Origin: Desulfurococcales archaeon
Lineage (GTDB): Archaea > Thermoproteota > Thermoprotei_A > Sulfolobales > NBVN01
NCBI GenBank assembly: GCA_027023255.1
Contig: JALVVU010000114.1
Span: forward strand, 1-37,054
DNA length: 37,054 bases
Direction of reading: 5' to 3'
Position 1 is the stretch's first letter. Each line of letters opens with the position of its first letter. Both the position numbers and the translations under genes were made by a program. The notes beneath the pieces were generated by a model, which searched no databases, was not told where the DNA came from, and saw only the letters and a program-made list of their open reading frames with translations. Shown here piece by piece: positions 23,746 through 33,163 of this stretch.

Positions 23746-25005
23746 TCATGTTCCAAGGTTCCAGCTTGATAAGTACCTTTTCTGCTCCTCCGTCAGCACA
23801 TCTATCTCGATACCCATTGACTTAAGCTTCAACCTTGCTATGTCTTCATCTATCCTCCTTGGGAGCGTGTACACGCGGCGCTGAAGGCTATCCTTATTCT
23901 CTGCTATGTACTTGACAGCGTATGCTTGGTTAGAGAAGCTCATATCCATGACCTCGCTTGGGTGACCCTCAGCAGCAACTAAGTTGACTAGGCGCCCCTC
24001 AGCCAGTAGGTATAGGCGCCTTCCGTCCTTTAGAGTGTACTCAGTAATGTACTTCCTTATGATTCTTTTCCTTACCGCGATATCCTCCAGATCCTTTACG
24101 CTGACCTCAACATTGAAGTGTCCGGCATTAGCTAGTATAGCTCCGTCCTTCATCTTAAGCATGTGTTCCTTGACGATAACGTCCTTATCGCCTGTTGCAG
24201 TAACGAAGATGTCCCCGAGCTCGGCAGCTTTACTCATAGGCATGACCTCGAAGCCATCCATGACAGCCTCTAACGCACGTATCGGGTCAACCTCAGTAAC
24301 GATGACGCGCGCCCCCATACCGCGAGCCCTTAGGGCTATGCCTCTACCAACCCACCCGTATCCGGCAACGACGAATACTTTACCAGCGATCAGTATGTTT
24401 GTTGCCCTTAAGATTCCGTCGATCGTGGACTGTCCCGTCCCGTAGCGATTATCGAATAGGTACTTCGTTAGAGAGTCGTTAACGGCTATGACGGGGTACT
24501 GTAGCTTTCCTTCTCTTTCCAGCGCCCTTAACCTTATCACACCTGTGGTCGTTTCCTCAGTTCCTCCCCACACGTTCCTCCCTATCTCAGCACCCTCCGA
24601 GTGTAGGTACGCGTGAAGGTCGGCGCCGTCATCCATGATGATGTGGGGACCCACACTAGCAACCTGCTTAATGCACCAGTAATACTCCTCGGGCTTCTGT
24701 CCTCTCCACGCGTACACGTGTATGCCATCCTCAGCTAAGGCAGCGGCAACGTCATCCTGCGTTGAAAGCGGGTTACTGCCAGCAAGCCACACCTCCGCAC
24801 CGCCAGCCTTAAGGGTCCTCACGAGCGCCGCGGTCTCCTTAGTGACGTGGAGCACGGCAGACACCCTTAACCCCTCTAGAGGCTTACTCCTGCTGAATTC
24901 CTCACGAATACTTATTAGGACCGGCATGTGATGCTCGGCCCACTCTATTTGAACCCAACCATCCTTAGCTAGGTTGGGATTTGCAATCCTGTATCCTTCT
25001 GACAT
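23746..25005 (-). CDS. ahcY: S-adenosylhomocysteine hydrolase
   Basis: Reversibly hydrolyses S-adenosylhomocysteine to adenosine and homocysteine, relieving product inhibition of methyltransferases. The 419 residues have the NAD-binding [18 protein letters not shown], the substrate segment [20 protein letters not shown], and [13 protein letters not shown] near the N-terminus. The C-terminal loop is short, as in archaeal and Thermotoga-type enzymes. Start ATG 25005. A TATA-like box (minus strand CCTTTAAACAG, about 25034-25044) predicts a transcript starting within about 10 nt of the ATG, effectively leaderless. Confidence 0.96.
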   Translation of the reverse strand: MSEGYRIANPNLAKDGWVQIEWAEHHMPVLISIREEFSRSKPLEGLRVSAVLHVTKETAALVRTLKAGGAEVWLAGSNPLSTQDDVAAALAEDGIHVYAWRGQKPEEYYWCIKQVASVGPHIIMDDGADLHAYLHSEGAEIGRNVWGGTEETTTGVIRLRALEREGKLQYPVIAVNDSLTKYLFDNRYGTGQSTIDGILRATNILIAGKVFVVAGYGWVGRGIALRARGMGARVIVTEVDPIRALEAVMDGFEVMPMSKAAELGDIFVTATGDKDVIVKEHMLKMKDGAILANAGHFNVEVSVKDLEDIAVRKRIIRKYITEYTLKDGRRLYLLAEGRLVNLVAAEGHPSEVMDMSFSNQAYAVKYIAENKDSLQRRVYTLPRRIDEDIARLKLKSMGIEIDVLTEEQKRYLSSWNLGT

Positions 25006-25092
25006 CGTGTTCGCCAGGTCTTAATGAGATTCAACTGTTTAAAGGAATACCCATGTTTCAGGTGTGATTCTAGGAAATAACTTAGTTCATTA

Positions 25093-25140
25093 CACGAATG
25101 CATGTCCTTAGAACAATGATTAAGTTGCCACGAATGCATG
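25093..25140. repeat. Two 12-bp direct repeats CACGAATGCATG
   Basis: Exact copies at 25093-25104 and 25129-25140, start-to-start spacing 36 bp, in the region between ahcY and the zinc-ribbon gene. The second copy lies 10 bp upstream of the TATA-like box (25150-25161) of the latter gene. Each contains the palindrome ATGCAT. They may be regulator sites. Confidence 0.6.
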
Positions 25141-25196
25141 AGGTAGATAGTTTTTAATATCACGAATCCGTAACTATAGAATGAGGGTGCATAACT

Positions 25197-25349
25197 ATGG
25201 TCAAGGGCTTCTGTGTCAAATGCAGGAAGAAAGTCGAGATTAAGAACCCCAAGGAGGTCACACTAAAGAACGGCAGGAAGGCAATAAAGGGTAAGTGCCC
25301 TATCTGTGGCACCACAGTCTACGTCTTCGTTCCCAGCAAGAAAAAGTAA
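25197..25349 (+). CDS. Small zinc-ribbon protein (DUF5679-like)
   Basis: A 50-residue protein. Two cysteine pairs, CVKC (residues 6-9) and CPIC (about 34-37), form a zinc ribbon; the ends are basic (KGF..., VPSKKK). This fits the DUF5679 family of archaeal and bacterial small zinc-binding proteins of unknown function. ATG 25197 is preceded by GAGGGTG (25183-25189) and a TATA-like TTTTTAATATC at 25151-25161. Start, length and promoter agree well. Likely a nucleic-acid-binding accessory protein, by inference from the basic zinc-ribbon character only. Confidence 0.85.
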   Translation: MVKGFCVKCRKKVEIKNPKEVTLKNGRKAIKGKCPICGTTVYVFVPSKKK

Positions 25350-25668
25350 GCTAAGCAACAAGCATAAGTGATCATGCCTCACTAAACGATTGACTTTTTC
25401 ACTCAAATCAACATCAATTAATACACCAAGGACTTGTTCTTAACTCCGCACATGTTGAGCATTAGCATCACGTTTATGCGTCCCTTAAGACGAACTAAAG
25501 TAGGGCCTATGAACGCAACCACCGACGCTGATAATTGAATAATTCCCATAATATGTGATGAGGTCCTGCGATGGTGAGGCCCTATATCATGATTAAGGTT
25601 CTTCAATAAGTATTGGGTCTAAGCGAAAGAAATTAAGTTACGGCCACAAAAATTAGAGGCGATTAGAA
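25350..25668. other. 319-nt gap with no gene I can support
   Basis: A/T-rich. A minus-strand frame (25606-25418, up to 62 codons, or 43 from the internal ATG) is open but has no recognisable domain or promoter. GTGATGA near 25555 resembles a C box without partner boxes. I see no tRNA, terminator or repeat here. Confidence 0.4.
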
Positions 25669-26523
25669 TTGCGTGTGAGCATAATTCAGATGCGAGTAAT
25701 TGACGGGGATGTACAAACAAACATTGCACGCGGACTGAAGCTAATCAAGGAAGCCGCCGAGAACTCTGACTTCATAGTTCTTCCTGAACTTTGGACTACA
25801 GGCTACGACTTCAGTGCGATAACGAAGTACGCGGAAGGTGAGGGTAAGGGGTGGTCCAACGAGTTGCTTAGAGCCGTCGCTGAGGAGTACGGGGTATATA
25901 TAGTCTCATCAGCACCTCTCAAGGAGAACGGTAAGCTGTATGATGCAGCCTTCCTAATAGGGCCTGACGGCATCATAGGCGCCTACAAGAAGATACACCT
26001 TTTCAGACCATACGGAGAGGACAAGATGTTCACGGCTGGGGATGAGTTAGGGTACTTCAGCACGTCCTTCGGTGGCGTGGGTGTAGCAATATGCTATGAC
26101 TTAAGGTTCCCTGAACTCTTCAGGTTACTCACCATGAAAGGCGCTAAAGTAATATTCGTTCCCGCGTCCTGGGGAGCGCCCCGCGCCCTGCAGTGGAAAA
26201 CATTGCTCAGAGCGCGGGCCGCGGAAAACCAAGTATTCGTGGTTGGGGTCAACAAAGTAGGGGAGAGTAGAGCCACAGGTGAACATTACTCAGGTAATTC
26301 CGCGGTTTACGACCCCTTTGGCTTCGAGCTATCACACTCGGAGGAAAGCGAACAAGTATTAACCGTAAACGTAGATCTGAGGACAGTAGATAAGATAAGG
26401 GAGATGCTCCCAATATGGTATGATAGGAGGACTGACCTCTATGGCGTTGGAAGCACGTGGGGAGTCCGGGACCCAGGATGGGGAAAGGGAGCCTCAGAAG
26501 CCTCAAACACTGAACCAACGTAA
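25669..26523 (+). CDS. Carbon-nitrogen hydrolase (nitrilase / omega-amidase-like)
   Basis: Nitrilase-superfamily amidase, 284 residues, with the full catalytic triad: E40 (LPELW), K108 (YKKIHLF) and C142 (AICYDLRFPEL). The last motif and HLFRPYGEDK are typical of the omega-amidase/Nit2 branch, which cleaves alpha-ketoglutaramate or similar short-chain amides; the exact substrate is not fixed by sequence. The start TTG at 25669 gives the standard RVSIIQM first strand. The 3' end overlaps the following membrane protein gene by 83 nt. Confidence 0.9.
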   Translation: MRVSIIQMRVIDGDVQTNIARGLKLIKEAAENSDFIVLPELWTTGYDFSAITKYAEGEGKGWSNELLRAVAEEYGVYIVSSAPLKENGKLYDAAFLIGPDGIIGAYKKIHLFRPYGEDKMFTAGDELGYFSTSFGGVGVAICYDLRFPELFRLLTMKGAKVIFVPASWGAPRALQWKTLLRARAAENQVFVVGVNKVGESRATGEHYSGNSAVYDPFGFELSHSEESEQVLTVNVDLRTVDKIREMLPIWYDRRTDLYGVGSTWGVRDPGWGKGASEASNTEPT

Positions 26524-28123
26524 GCGACTAGCCATAATTGTTGTAACAGCGATTATAGCGGCAAGCATAGTAATCGCTTTCGCCTACTACGAATACAGCT
26601 ACGAGTCCCACATCATAGACTACATCTCAGACGAATGCTGGTATGTGAGCGCAGCAAGAAATATCCTTAGAGTATACTTTGGCCTCACCCCCCACGGTCC
26701 ATGGGGCGGCGTCATGGCCACGGTCGAGCTAGAGAATCCACCATCATCAAGCACCTACGATGAGTGGGTGAATCAAGCCACACGTTACATCGAAAGTATC
26801 GGTGGAAAGGTGGTGAAAAGCAATGATTACTACGCATTTAAAGATGACGGGAACTTCCTCCCTGCCGTGTGTGTTGTAGTGCCTCCACAGAACGTGTCGT
26901 TACTTAAGGATGTTCCTCACAGCATCAAGTACGCGATAGGCTACTGCTATCCTAACGCCAGAGGAATACTTAACTACATGAACTTCGAGCACCCGCCCCT
27001 CGTCAAGTACCTTATTGGATTAGCTATGATTACCATAGGCGACTACCCTCCCTACTGGCGGATACCCTCAATCATTGCGGGTTGCTTAATACTCGTAATG
27101 ATTTTCCTAGCCCTAAGGAAAATATGCGGTGAGGTAGTTGGCGCGGCTCTAGGCCTGGTGGCGATGATCCTAACAGCGTTTGACATAACTTTCAGGTCCT
27201 TAAGCATGGTGGCGATGCTTGATATATTCGTGGCGTTATTCACTTACTTGACCTACTATATGACTGTGAGGGGAACTCTAGGCGGGTCAGCGGTAGCTTT
27301 AGGTCTAGGATTCGTGAGTAAGTTTAGCGGTGCCTTCCCAGGATTACCTGCCTTAGTGGCGTGGCTTAAGAGCAGGGAGAAGCCAGCTAGGACGTTGCTC
27401 TACCTCATATACGTCCCCGTAATTATGTTGCTCATACTGTCCATACCCTTCATAATTCATGATGGTTTCATGCAGTGGTGGGACTCATCCATAGTTGGCG
27501 CGATACGCTGGCACCTAAGCATTAAAACTACTGGTGGCCCTCCTCAAGCAATGCCGTGGGACTGGATCATAGGGAGGAATCCGTTCCCGCTTCACTACAC
27601 ATGGGACGCTAAAGCCGGTAAGTGGGTCGCTGACCTGGTCGCTAGGGGGAACCCAATACTATATATGGCCCTCGTGGCGTTATCAGTGTACATAATACCT
27701 AAAATCAAGGAGCTACCGGATAGAGGCCTTACGTACGGCTTCACTTGGGGCACGTTCTTCATGTACGTGTTAATATGGTTCCTTGGATCCAAGACGCAGT
27801 ACAGCTTCTACTCAGTGCAGGTAGTGCCCCTCTTCTACACACTGCTGGTTCTAGAGGTGTACTACTTACTCAACACGCCTAAGAATATAGTGGAGGTTGC
27901 TAAGAGTTGGAAGGACTGGATCTTAATTGCTTGGGACTGGCTAGCAGGATACGTCGAGGTAAAGGTTTCAGTAACTGTTAGGAGAGTGAAGCCTAGGAAA
28001 AAGGAGGAAGAAAAAGAGATGAAAGAAGAGGGAGAAGCCCATAGCACGGAAAGGGCTACTAGTGAGGATGTCCAGGGTAATAGGGAGGGTGGATTAGGGT
28101 CTAATGAGGGAGAGCGTGGTTGA
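26441..28123 (+). CDS. GT39/PMT-like membrane glycosyltransferase
   Basis: About 560 residues with one N-terminal span then an extracytoplasmic loop and about nine more spans. The loop-1 motif DECWYVSAARNIL carries the Asp-Glu pair of GT-C glycosyltransferases, and FEHPPLVKYLIG and SIIAGCLILVM follow as in protein-O-mannosyltransferase relatives. It should move a sugar from a dolichol-phosphate donor onto a protein or lipid outside the membrane. The C-terminal 60 residues are a soluble, highly charged tail. ATG 26441 is preferred over ATG 26420 because GGAGG (26426-26430) is correctly spaced before it. It overlaps the amidase gene by 83 nt. Confidence 0.85.
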   Translation: MALEARGESGTQDGEREPQKPQTLNQRKRLAIIVVTAIIAASIVIAFAYYEYSYESHIIDYISDECWYVSAARNILRVYFGLTPHGPWGGVMATVELENPPSSSTYDEWVNQATRYIESIGGKVVKSNDYYAFKDDGNFLPAVCVVVPPQNVSLLKDVPHSIKYAIGYCYPNARGILNYMNFEHPPLVKYLIGLAMITIGDYPPYWRIPSIIAGCLILVMIFLALRKICGEVVGAALGLVAMILTAFDITFRSLSMVAMLDIFVALFTYLTYYMTVRGTLGGSAVALGLGFVSKFSGAFPGLPALVAWLKSREKPARTLLYLIYVPVIMLLILSIPFIIHDGFMQWWDSSIVGAIRWHLSIKTTGGPPQAMPWDWIIGRNPFPLHYTWDAKAGKWVADLVARGNPILYMALVALSVYIIPKIKELPDRGLTYGFTWGTFFMYVLIWFLGSKTQYSFYSVQVVPLFYTLLVLEVYYLLNTPKNIVEVAKSWKDWILIAWDWLAGYVEVKVSVTVRRVKPRKKEEEKEMKEEGEAHSTERATSEDVQGNREGGLGSNEGERG

Positions 28124-28224
28124 AAGTTAATTAATGAAGCCCCACTCATTTGATGGCGTCATTCGGCAGTAATTCGGAGGTATTATTTGCCTGTTTAACA
28201 CTCACGCGTGTGCCCTCAAACAAC

Positions 28225-28235
28225 GCTTTTTAATG
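28225..28235 (+). promoter_or_regulatory. TATA box of ppdK
   Basis: GCTTTTTAATG, about 30-40 nt before GTG 28265, consistent with a leaderless or very short-leader transcript. No Shine-Dalgarno is visible before the GTG. Confidence 0.6.
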
Positions 28236-28264
28236 CATGCCCAATATGGGTTCGGTGGTCATAG

Positions 28265-31177
28265 GTGACTAAGAAGTACGTATTCGCATTCGAGGAGGGC
28301 GACTGGAAGAACAAGAAGCTACTCGGAGGCAAGGGAGCCTCACTAGCGCAGATGACGCAACTAGGCCTTCCAGTCCCTCCAGGATTCACCATCACTACTG
28401 AGGCATGCCGCGACTTCTACGCACCTAGGAAGGAGGAGATCGACAAGATCGTGAAGGAACTCGAGCGCAACCCGCCGCCCCAGGTTAGGGACGAGTTAAT
28501 CAAGAGGATCTGGGACATAATCAACTCACTAGACCTCCCAGAGGGCTTAATGGATCAGGTTAAGGAGTACATGAAGAAGCTTGAGGAGAAGACAGGCAAG
28601 AAGTTCGGCTTCCCGGACAACCCGCTCCTCGTGTCGGTGAGGTCTGGCGCCGCGGTCTCGATGCCTGGCATGATGGACACCGTGCTTAACCTAGGCCTCA
28701 ACGACACAGTCACGCCTGGCCTGGCTAAGCTAGCGGAGAACGAGTGGTTCGCCTACGACGCGTACCGCAGGTTCCTAGCGATGTTCGGCAGGATCGTGCT
28801 CGAGATACCCGAGGAGATCTTCGACAAGGAGTTCGACAAGCTTGATGAGGAGTTCAGGAAGGAGGCTGAGGAGAAGTTCAAGGACGAGATCGAGTCCGTG
28901 AAGAAGCAGTTCCCGAAGTATACCTTAAGGCTTGACGCGCAGCCCCCGAAGGAGATAGCCCCCAAGACCTGGGAGCTCGCTGTCAAGTACCTCAAGAAGC
29001 TGGTGGAGATATACAAGGACGTGATTCAGAAGCATTGGGGTACCTTCCCGCAGGACCCGTGGAAGCAGCTGGAGCTAGCGATTAAGGCAGTGTTTAGGTC
29101 GTGGATGAACCCCAGAGCGATCTACTACAGGATAGCCAACAACATAACCCCCGACATCGCGGACTGTACCGCCGTCAATATAGTGACGATGGTCTTCGGT
29201 AATATGGGATGGGACTCAGGAACGGGCGTGTACTTCACTAGGGATCCTGCGACCGGCGAGAACAAGCCCTACGGTGAGTTCTTGCCTAACGCCCAGGGCG
29301 AGGACGTAGTTGCCGGCATTAGGACCCCGCTACACCTAGATGAACTCAAGGCCAGGATGCCTAAGATCTACGACCAGCTAATCGAGGCAGGAAAGAAGCT
29401 AGAGAAGCTGAACAAGGACGTAATGGACATCGAGTTCACCATCGAGAAGGGCAAGCTCTACTTCCTGCAGAACAGAAAGGCTAAGATGACCCCCGTTGCT
29501 AGGGTGAAGACCGCCGTAGACATGGCTAAGGAGGGCATTATAACTAAGGAGGAGGCGATTCTCAAGGTATCCCCTGACGTCGTACTGAAGCTCCTCTACC
29601 CGAGGATCGACCCGAAGGCCAAGGTTGAGCCCATAGCTAAGGGTCTACCGGCATCACCTGGCGCCGTGAGCGGCCAGGTAGTCTTCCACCCAGACGATGC
29701 TGTGGAGTGGGCTAGGAAGGGTAAGAAGGTCATCCTAGTCAGAGTCGAGACTAAGCCCGACGACGTACACGGATTCTACGCGGCAGTCGGCATACTAACG
29801 TCAAGGGGTGGTATGACCTCCCACGCCGCAGTGGTTGCTAGAGGCATCGGCAAGCCTGCAGTCGTCGGTGCTGAGGCCATAAAGATCGACTACGAGAAGA
29901 AGGAGTTCAGAGTAGGTGACGTGGTCGTCAAGGAGGGTGACTGGATAACCATCGACGGCAACACCGGTAACGTGTACGTAGGGAAGGTACCGACGGTAGA
30001 GCCTGAGCTAATACCTGAACTACAGGAGCTCCTAGCTTGGGCAGACAGTGTCAGGAAGCTGGGTGTGAGGGCTAACGCTGACGTACCGGAGGACGCACGC
30101 ATCGCAAGGAAGTTCGGTGCTGAGGGCATAGGTCTGCTCAGGATCGAAAGGATGTTCAGAAAGCCCGAGAGGCTCGAGGCACTCAGGAAAGTAATCCTCT
30201 CGGAGACTAAGGAGGAGAGGGTCGAGCACCTGAAGAAGCTAGCAGCGATGATTAAGCCAGACTTCAAGGAAATGCTCAAGATAATGGACGGATTACCTGT
30301 AGTTATCAGGCTAATCGACCCGCCACTACACGAGTTCCTACCAGCACCTGAAGAGCTACTCAAGGAGATCTACGAAGCTAAGGTAGCTTACTACACGCTA
30401 AAATCATCAGAGGCTGTGAAAGGCATGGCGCCCGACATGCTCAAGGAGTACGAGAAGAAGATCGCCGAGCTAGAAGAACTGTACAGGAGAGTAATGGTAC
30501 TCAAGGAGCACAACCCAATGATGGGTCACAGAGGCGTTAGGGTAGGAGTGACGTACCCAGAGATCTACTACTACCTAACGAGGGCCATGGTTGAGGCGGC
30601 TGCTGAACTACTGAAGGAAGGCTATCACCCGAAGCTAGAGATAATGATACCGCAGGTAAGCGAGGTCAATGAAATAAGGTACGTGAAGCAAAACGCTGTA
30701 CTACCAGCTATCCAGGACGTGGAGAAAGAATACGGCATCAAAGTACCGGTAAAGATCGGCACAATGGTTGAGACTGTTAGGGCATGCTTAACAGCTGACG
30801 AGCTAGCTAAGGAGATGGACTTCTTCAGCTTCGGCACGAACGACCTAACACAGGCAACCTTCAGCTTCAGCAGGGACGACGTCGAGAATAAGTTCCTGCC
30901 GCAGTACCTGGAGCTAGAGATACTCAAGGCGAACCCGTTCCAGACCCTAGACACTAAGGGTGTAGGCAAGCTAGTAGCCATGGCGACGAAGGCGGGCAAG
31001 CAGGCTAATCCAGAGCTAGAGGTCGGCATATGTGGCGAGCACGGCGGTGATCCGGCATCAATAGAGTTCCTGCATCAGGCTGGCCTAGACTACGTGAGTG
31101 CCTCACCGTTCAGAATAGTGGTCGCTAGGCTGGCAGCGGCTCACGCCGCAATAAAGTACGGTGGAAAGAAAGAGTAA
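28265..31177 (+). CDS. ppdK: Pyruvate, phosphate dikinase
   Basis: Interconverts pyruvate, ATP and phosphate with PEP, AMP and PPi, linking glycolysis, gluconeogenesis and the PPi pool. The N-terminal ATP-grasp domain has LLGGKGASLAQM and PPGFTITTEAC. The swivelling phosphohistidine domain has GGMTSHAAVVARG with H520. The C-terminal PEP/pyruvate barrel ends with GICGEHGGDPASIEF. At 970 residues it is longer than the usual 870-900; the excess is mostly a Lys/Glu-rich helical stretch around residues 190-265. G- and C-ending codons (AAG, GAG, CTC) dominate, suggesting high expression. PPi made here could drive, or be drained by, the membrane pyrophosphatase upstream. Confidence 0.95.
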   Translation: MTKKYVFAFEEGDWKNKKLLGGKGASLAQMTQLGLPVPPGFTITTEACRDFYAPRKEEIDKIVKELERNPPPQVRDELIKRIWDIINSLDLPEGLMDQVKEYMKKLEEKTGKKFGFPDNPLLVSVRSGAAVSMPGMMDTVLNLGLNDTVTPGLAKLAENEWFAYDAYRRFLAMFGRIVLEIPEEIFDKEFDKLDEEFRKEAEEKFKDEIESVKKQFPKYTLRLDAQPPKEIAPKTWELAVKYLKKLVEIYKDVIQKHWGTFPQDPWKQLELAIKAVFRSWMNPRAIYYRIANNITPDIADCTAVNIVTMVFGNMGWDSGTGVYFTRDPATGENKPYGEFLPNAQGEDVVAGIRTPLHLDELKARMPKIYDQLIEAGKKLEKLNKDVMDIEFTIEKGKLYFLQNRKAKMTPVARVKTAVDMAKEGIITKEEAILKVSPDVVLKLLYPRIDPKAKVEPIAKGLPASPGAVSGQVVFHPDDAVEWARKGKKVILVRVETKPDDVHGFYAAVGILTSRGGMTSHAAVVARGIGKPAVVGAEAIKIDYEKKEFRVGDVVVKEGDWITIDGNTGNVYVGKVPTVEPELIPELQELLAWADSVRKLGVRANADVPEDARIARKFGAEGIGLLRIERMFRKPERLEALRKVILSETKEERVEHLKKLAAMIKPDFKEMLKIMDGLPVVIRLIDPPLHEFLPAPEELLKEIYEAKVAYYTLKSSEAVKGMAPDMLKEYEKKIAELEELYRRVMVLKEHNPMMGHRGVRVGVTYPEIYYYLTRAMVEAAAELLKEGYHPKLEIMIPQVSEVNEIRYVKQNAVLPAIQDVEKEYGIKVPVKIGTMVETVRACLTADELAKEMDFFSFGTNDLTQATFSFSRDDVENKFLPQYLELEILKANPFQTLDTKGVGKLVAMATKAGKQANPELEVGICGEHGGDPASIEFLHQAGLDYVSASPFRIVVARLAAAHAAIKYGGKKE

Positions 31178-31226
31178 AACCCAATAAGTTTTAACTGCAG
31201 ACATCACCCAATTATTTCCCCTAAAC

Positions 31227-31706
31227 TCACTCAACAGACCTAAGGAACTCCTCCACATGCGGCGTATCTTTAATCACTCGAAAAATTAAGCTGGTCATAC
31301 TCCTCTTGATGCGTGGATTCCTAATGAGTGACTTTATGAACTTATCGAGGTCAGGCACGCTCTTGAAGCTAAGGATTAACGCTATGTCGTACTCGCCCGT
31401 TATGTCGAATACCGCCTTAACGTTTGGTTTCTTAGCTAACTCACGTTCTACTTGCTCTATGTATGCTCCATCGACCTGAAGTAACGTCACAGCGTTCACC
31501 TGGTAACCGAGTTTAGCGTAGTTTATCAGTGCAGTATAACCCGAGACGTACCCGCGTTCCTCAAGCTTCTTAATTCTCTCGGTAATGGTTGAGGGTGACT
31601 TGCCTAACTCCCGTGCGAGCTTTCTAACACCTTCCTTCCCCCTCAACGCTAATGCTTTGAGTATTCGTAGATCTAAGTCGTCCAGTTCACGAGGCACGGC
31701 ATTCAC
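31227..31706 (-). CDS. Lrp/AsnC-family transcription regulator
   Basis: A 159-residue regulator with an N-terminal winged helix-turn-helix (LDLRILKALALRGKEGVRKL, then PSTITERIKKLEERGYVSGY) and a C-terminal RAM ligand-binding domain (VNAVTLLQVD..., GEYDIALILSF). Such proteins sense amino acids and control nitrogen or amino-acid genes. It is divergent from glutamine synthetase, so glnA is the obvious candidate target, as an inference from position. ATG 31706 follows GAGGTGA; a palindromic CATTTAAATG at 31745-31754 would be its TATA box. Confidence 0.92.
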   Translation of the reverse strand: MNAVPRELDDLDLRILKALALRGKEGVRKLARELGKSPSTITERIKKLEERGYVSGYTALINYAKLGYQVNAVTLLQVDGAYIEQVERELAKKPNVKAVFDITGEYDIALILSFKSVPDLDKFIKSLIRNPRIKRSMTSLIFRVIKDTPHVEEFLRSVE

Positions 31707-31710
31707 CTCT

Positions 31711-31789
31711 TGTTCGGTTCATCAATGAGTTTTCTGTGTTTAATCATTTAAATGTTCGCTTTCTTCGAGAAATCCTTATTTCTTGTTCG
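31711..31789. promoter_or_regulatory. Divergent lrp/glnA promoter with three TGTTCG repeats
   Basis: TGTTCG occurs in the same orientation at 31711-31716, 31753-31758 and 31784-31789. Start-to-start spacings of 42 and 31 bp are close to four and three helical turns, which places all copies on one DNA face. The middle copy abuts the TATA-like CATTTAAATG (31745-31754) and the first lies in the predicted leader of the regulator gene. Likely operator; protein unproven. Confidence 0.5.
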
Positions 31790-31814
31790 AATGATAACGT
31801 TAATTCTGTGAACA

Positions 31815-33149
31815 GTGATGAAGGGTATGCACGAAGACATATCGGACGGTATTGAATGGGTTGATGTGCACTACGTTGACCTGCGTGGAAGACTGCATTC
31901 GGTCTCAGTAACTTATGAGAGGGCTTCCAGGGGAGACGTCTTCTTCGACGGATCATCGGTCGACTTAGTAGACATAAGTGACAGCGACTTACACCTAGTA
32001 CCAGATATGTCAACTCTAGCCAAGATACCGTGGGGCGAGAGAAGGGCGAGAGCGCATGCAGACATATGGGTTAACGGGAAACCCTTCTGGGGTAACTCAA
32101 GGGGGGTAGCCCGAAACGCATCGCGCTACGTCCAAGAACACGGCTTCAGAGAGCTGATGGGCGCGGAAGTCGAGTTCTTCATTCATAAAGTTGAGTTCAA
32201 GGTTGGTAAGGGGGAGTTAATAGCTAGGGTGATTAACGACGAGGAACCCCCGACATGGTCGCTACCAACGAAGAGGGCATATGAAGTAACTGATAGTGAT
32301 AGCCCTGTAGCTGGTGTGAGGTGGGAGATTATCAGAGCATTACGGAAGATGGGCATTAAGGCATCAATACATCATCACGAAGTAGCTCCAAACCAAGCTG
32401 AGATATCGACCGCGTCCCGTGATGCGGTAGGTTTAGGAGATGATATCCTCACAATAAAGTTCGTGGCTAGGCACATAGCTAGGATGTGGGGATACGTCGC
32501 GAACTTTATGCCGAAACCGATTTTCGGCGATAATGGCTCAGGCATGCATATCCACGCTAGCCTCTGGAAGGACGGTATCAACGTATTCAGCGATGACTCC
32601 GACCCACACGGCATAAGTCAGTACTGCAGGTACTTCATAGGTGGGCTACTGGATCATGGGCGTGCACTGGCAGCAATAGTGTCGCCGACAACTAACTCAT
32701 ACAAGAGGCTGGTGCCTGGGTATGAAGCCCCCATATACCTAGCGTGGGGAGTCGCAAACAGATCCGCGGCAGTTAGAGTCCCTAGAACCCCATCACCCAA
32801 GAAGCGCAGGGTAGAGTTCAGGCCTCCCGACCCATTAGCGAACCCGTATTTAGCGTCAGCAGCGATACTTGCTGCAGGTTTGGATGGGATAAGGAAGAAG
32901 ATAGACCCGGGAGACCCAATACAGCGAAACATCTATCACATGAGTGAAAGGGAAGTCAAGGAGCTAGGCATAAAGACGCTGCCGAAAAGCCTAGATGAAG
33001 CGCTAGAGGAACTCGAGTCCGACTCAGAGTTCCTGCGACCAATATTCCCGCGAGAACTCATCGAGAAGTATATTGAGTTAAAGAAACAGGAGATACGGAG
33101 AGTAAACCTCTACCCATCACCAGCTGAGTTCATGGAGTACCTGTGGTGA
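31815..33149 (+). CDS. glnA: Glutamine synthetase type I
   Basis: ATP-dependent condensation of ammonia with glutamate. The 444 residues show all conserved motifs: GAEVEFF (metal site Glu), HHEVAPNQAE, NGSGMHIHASLW (ammonium/ATP site), RLVPGYEAPIYLAWG and RVEFRPPDPLANPY. No adenylylation loop with tyrosine is present, as in GSI-alpha enzymes, so control is probably transcriptional and by feedback. The start is GTG followed by ATG, then an internal ATG three codons on. Divergent from the Lrp-type gene and convergent with the MetRS-beta-like gene. Confidence 0.96.
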   Translation: MMKGMHEDISDGIEWVDVHYVDLRGRLHSVSVTYERASRGDVFFDGSSVDLVDISDSDLHLVPDMSTLAKIPWGERRARAHADIWVNGKPFWGNSRGVARNASRYVQEHGFRELMGAEVEFFIHKVEFKVGKGELIARVINDEEPPTWSLPTKRAYEVTDSDSPVAGVRWEIIRALRKMGIKASIHHHEVAPNQAEISTASRDAVGLGDDILTIKFVARHIARMWGYVANFMPKPIFGDNGSGMHIHASLWKDGINVFSDDSDPHGISQYCRYFIGGLLDHGRALAAIVSPTTNSYKRLVPGYEAPIYLAWGVANRSAAVRVPRTPSPKKRRVEFRPPDPLANPYLASAAILAAGLDGIRKKIDPGDPIQRNIYHMSEREVKELGIKTLPKSLDEALEELESDSEFLRPIFPRELIEKYIELKKQEIRRVNLYPSPAEFMEYLW

Positions 33150-33163
33150 AGAGGAGGAAAGAG

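Noticed and set aside
25418-25606. Minus-strand small frame in the gap before the amidase
   Set aside because: No recognisable domain, no promoter or Shine-Dalgarno, start only TTG or an internal ATG; not enough to call a gene.
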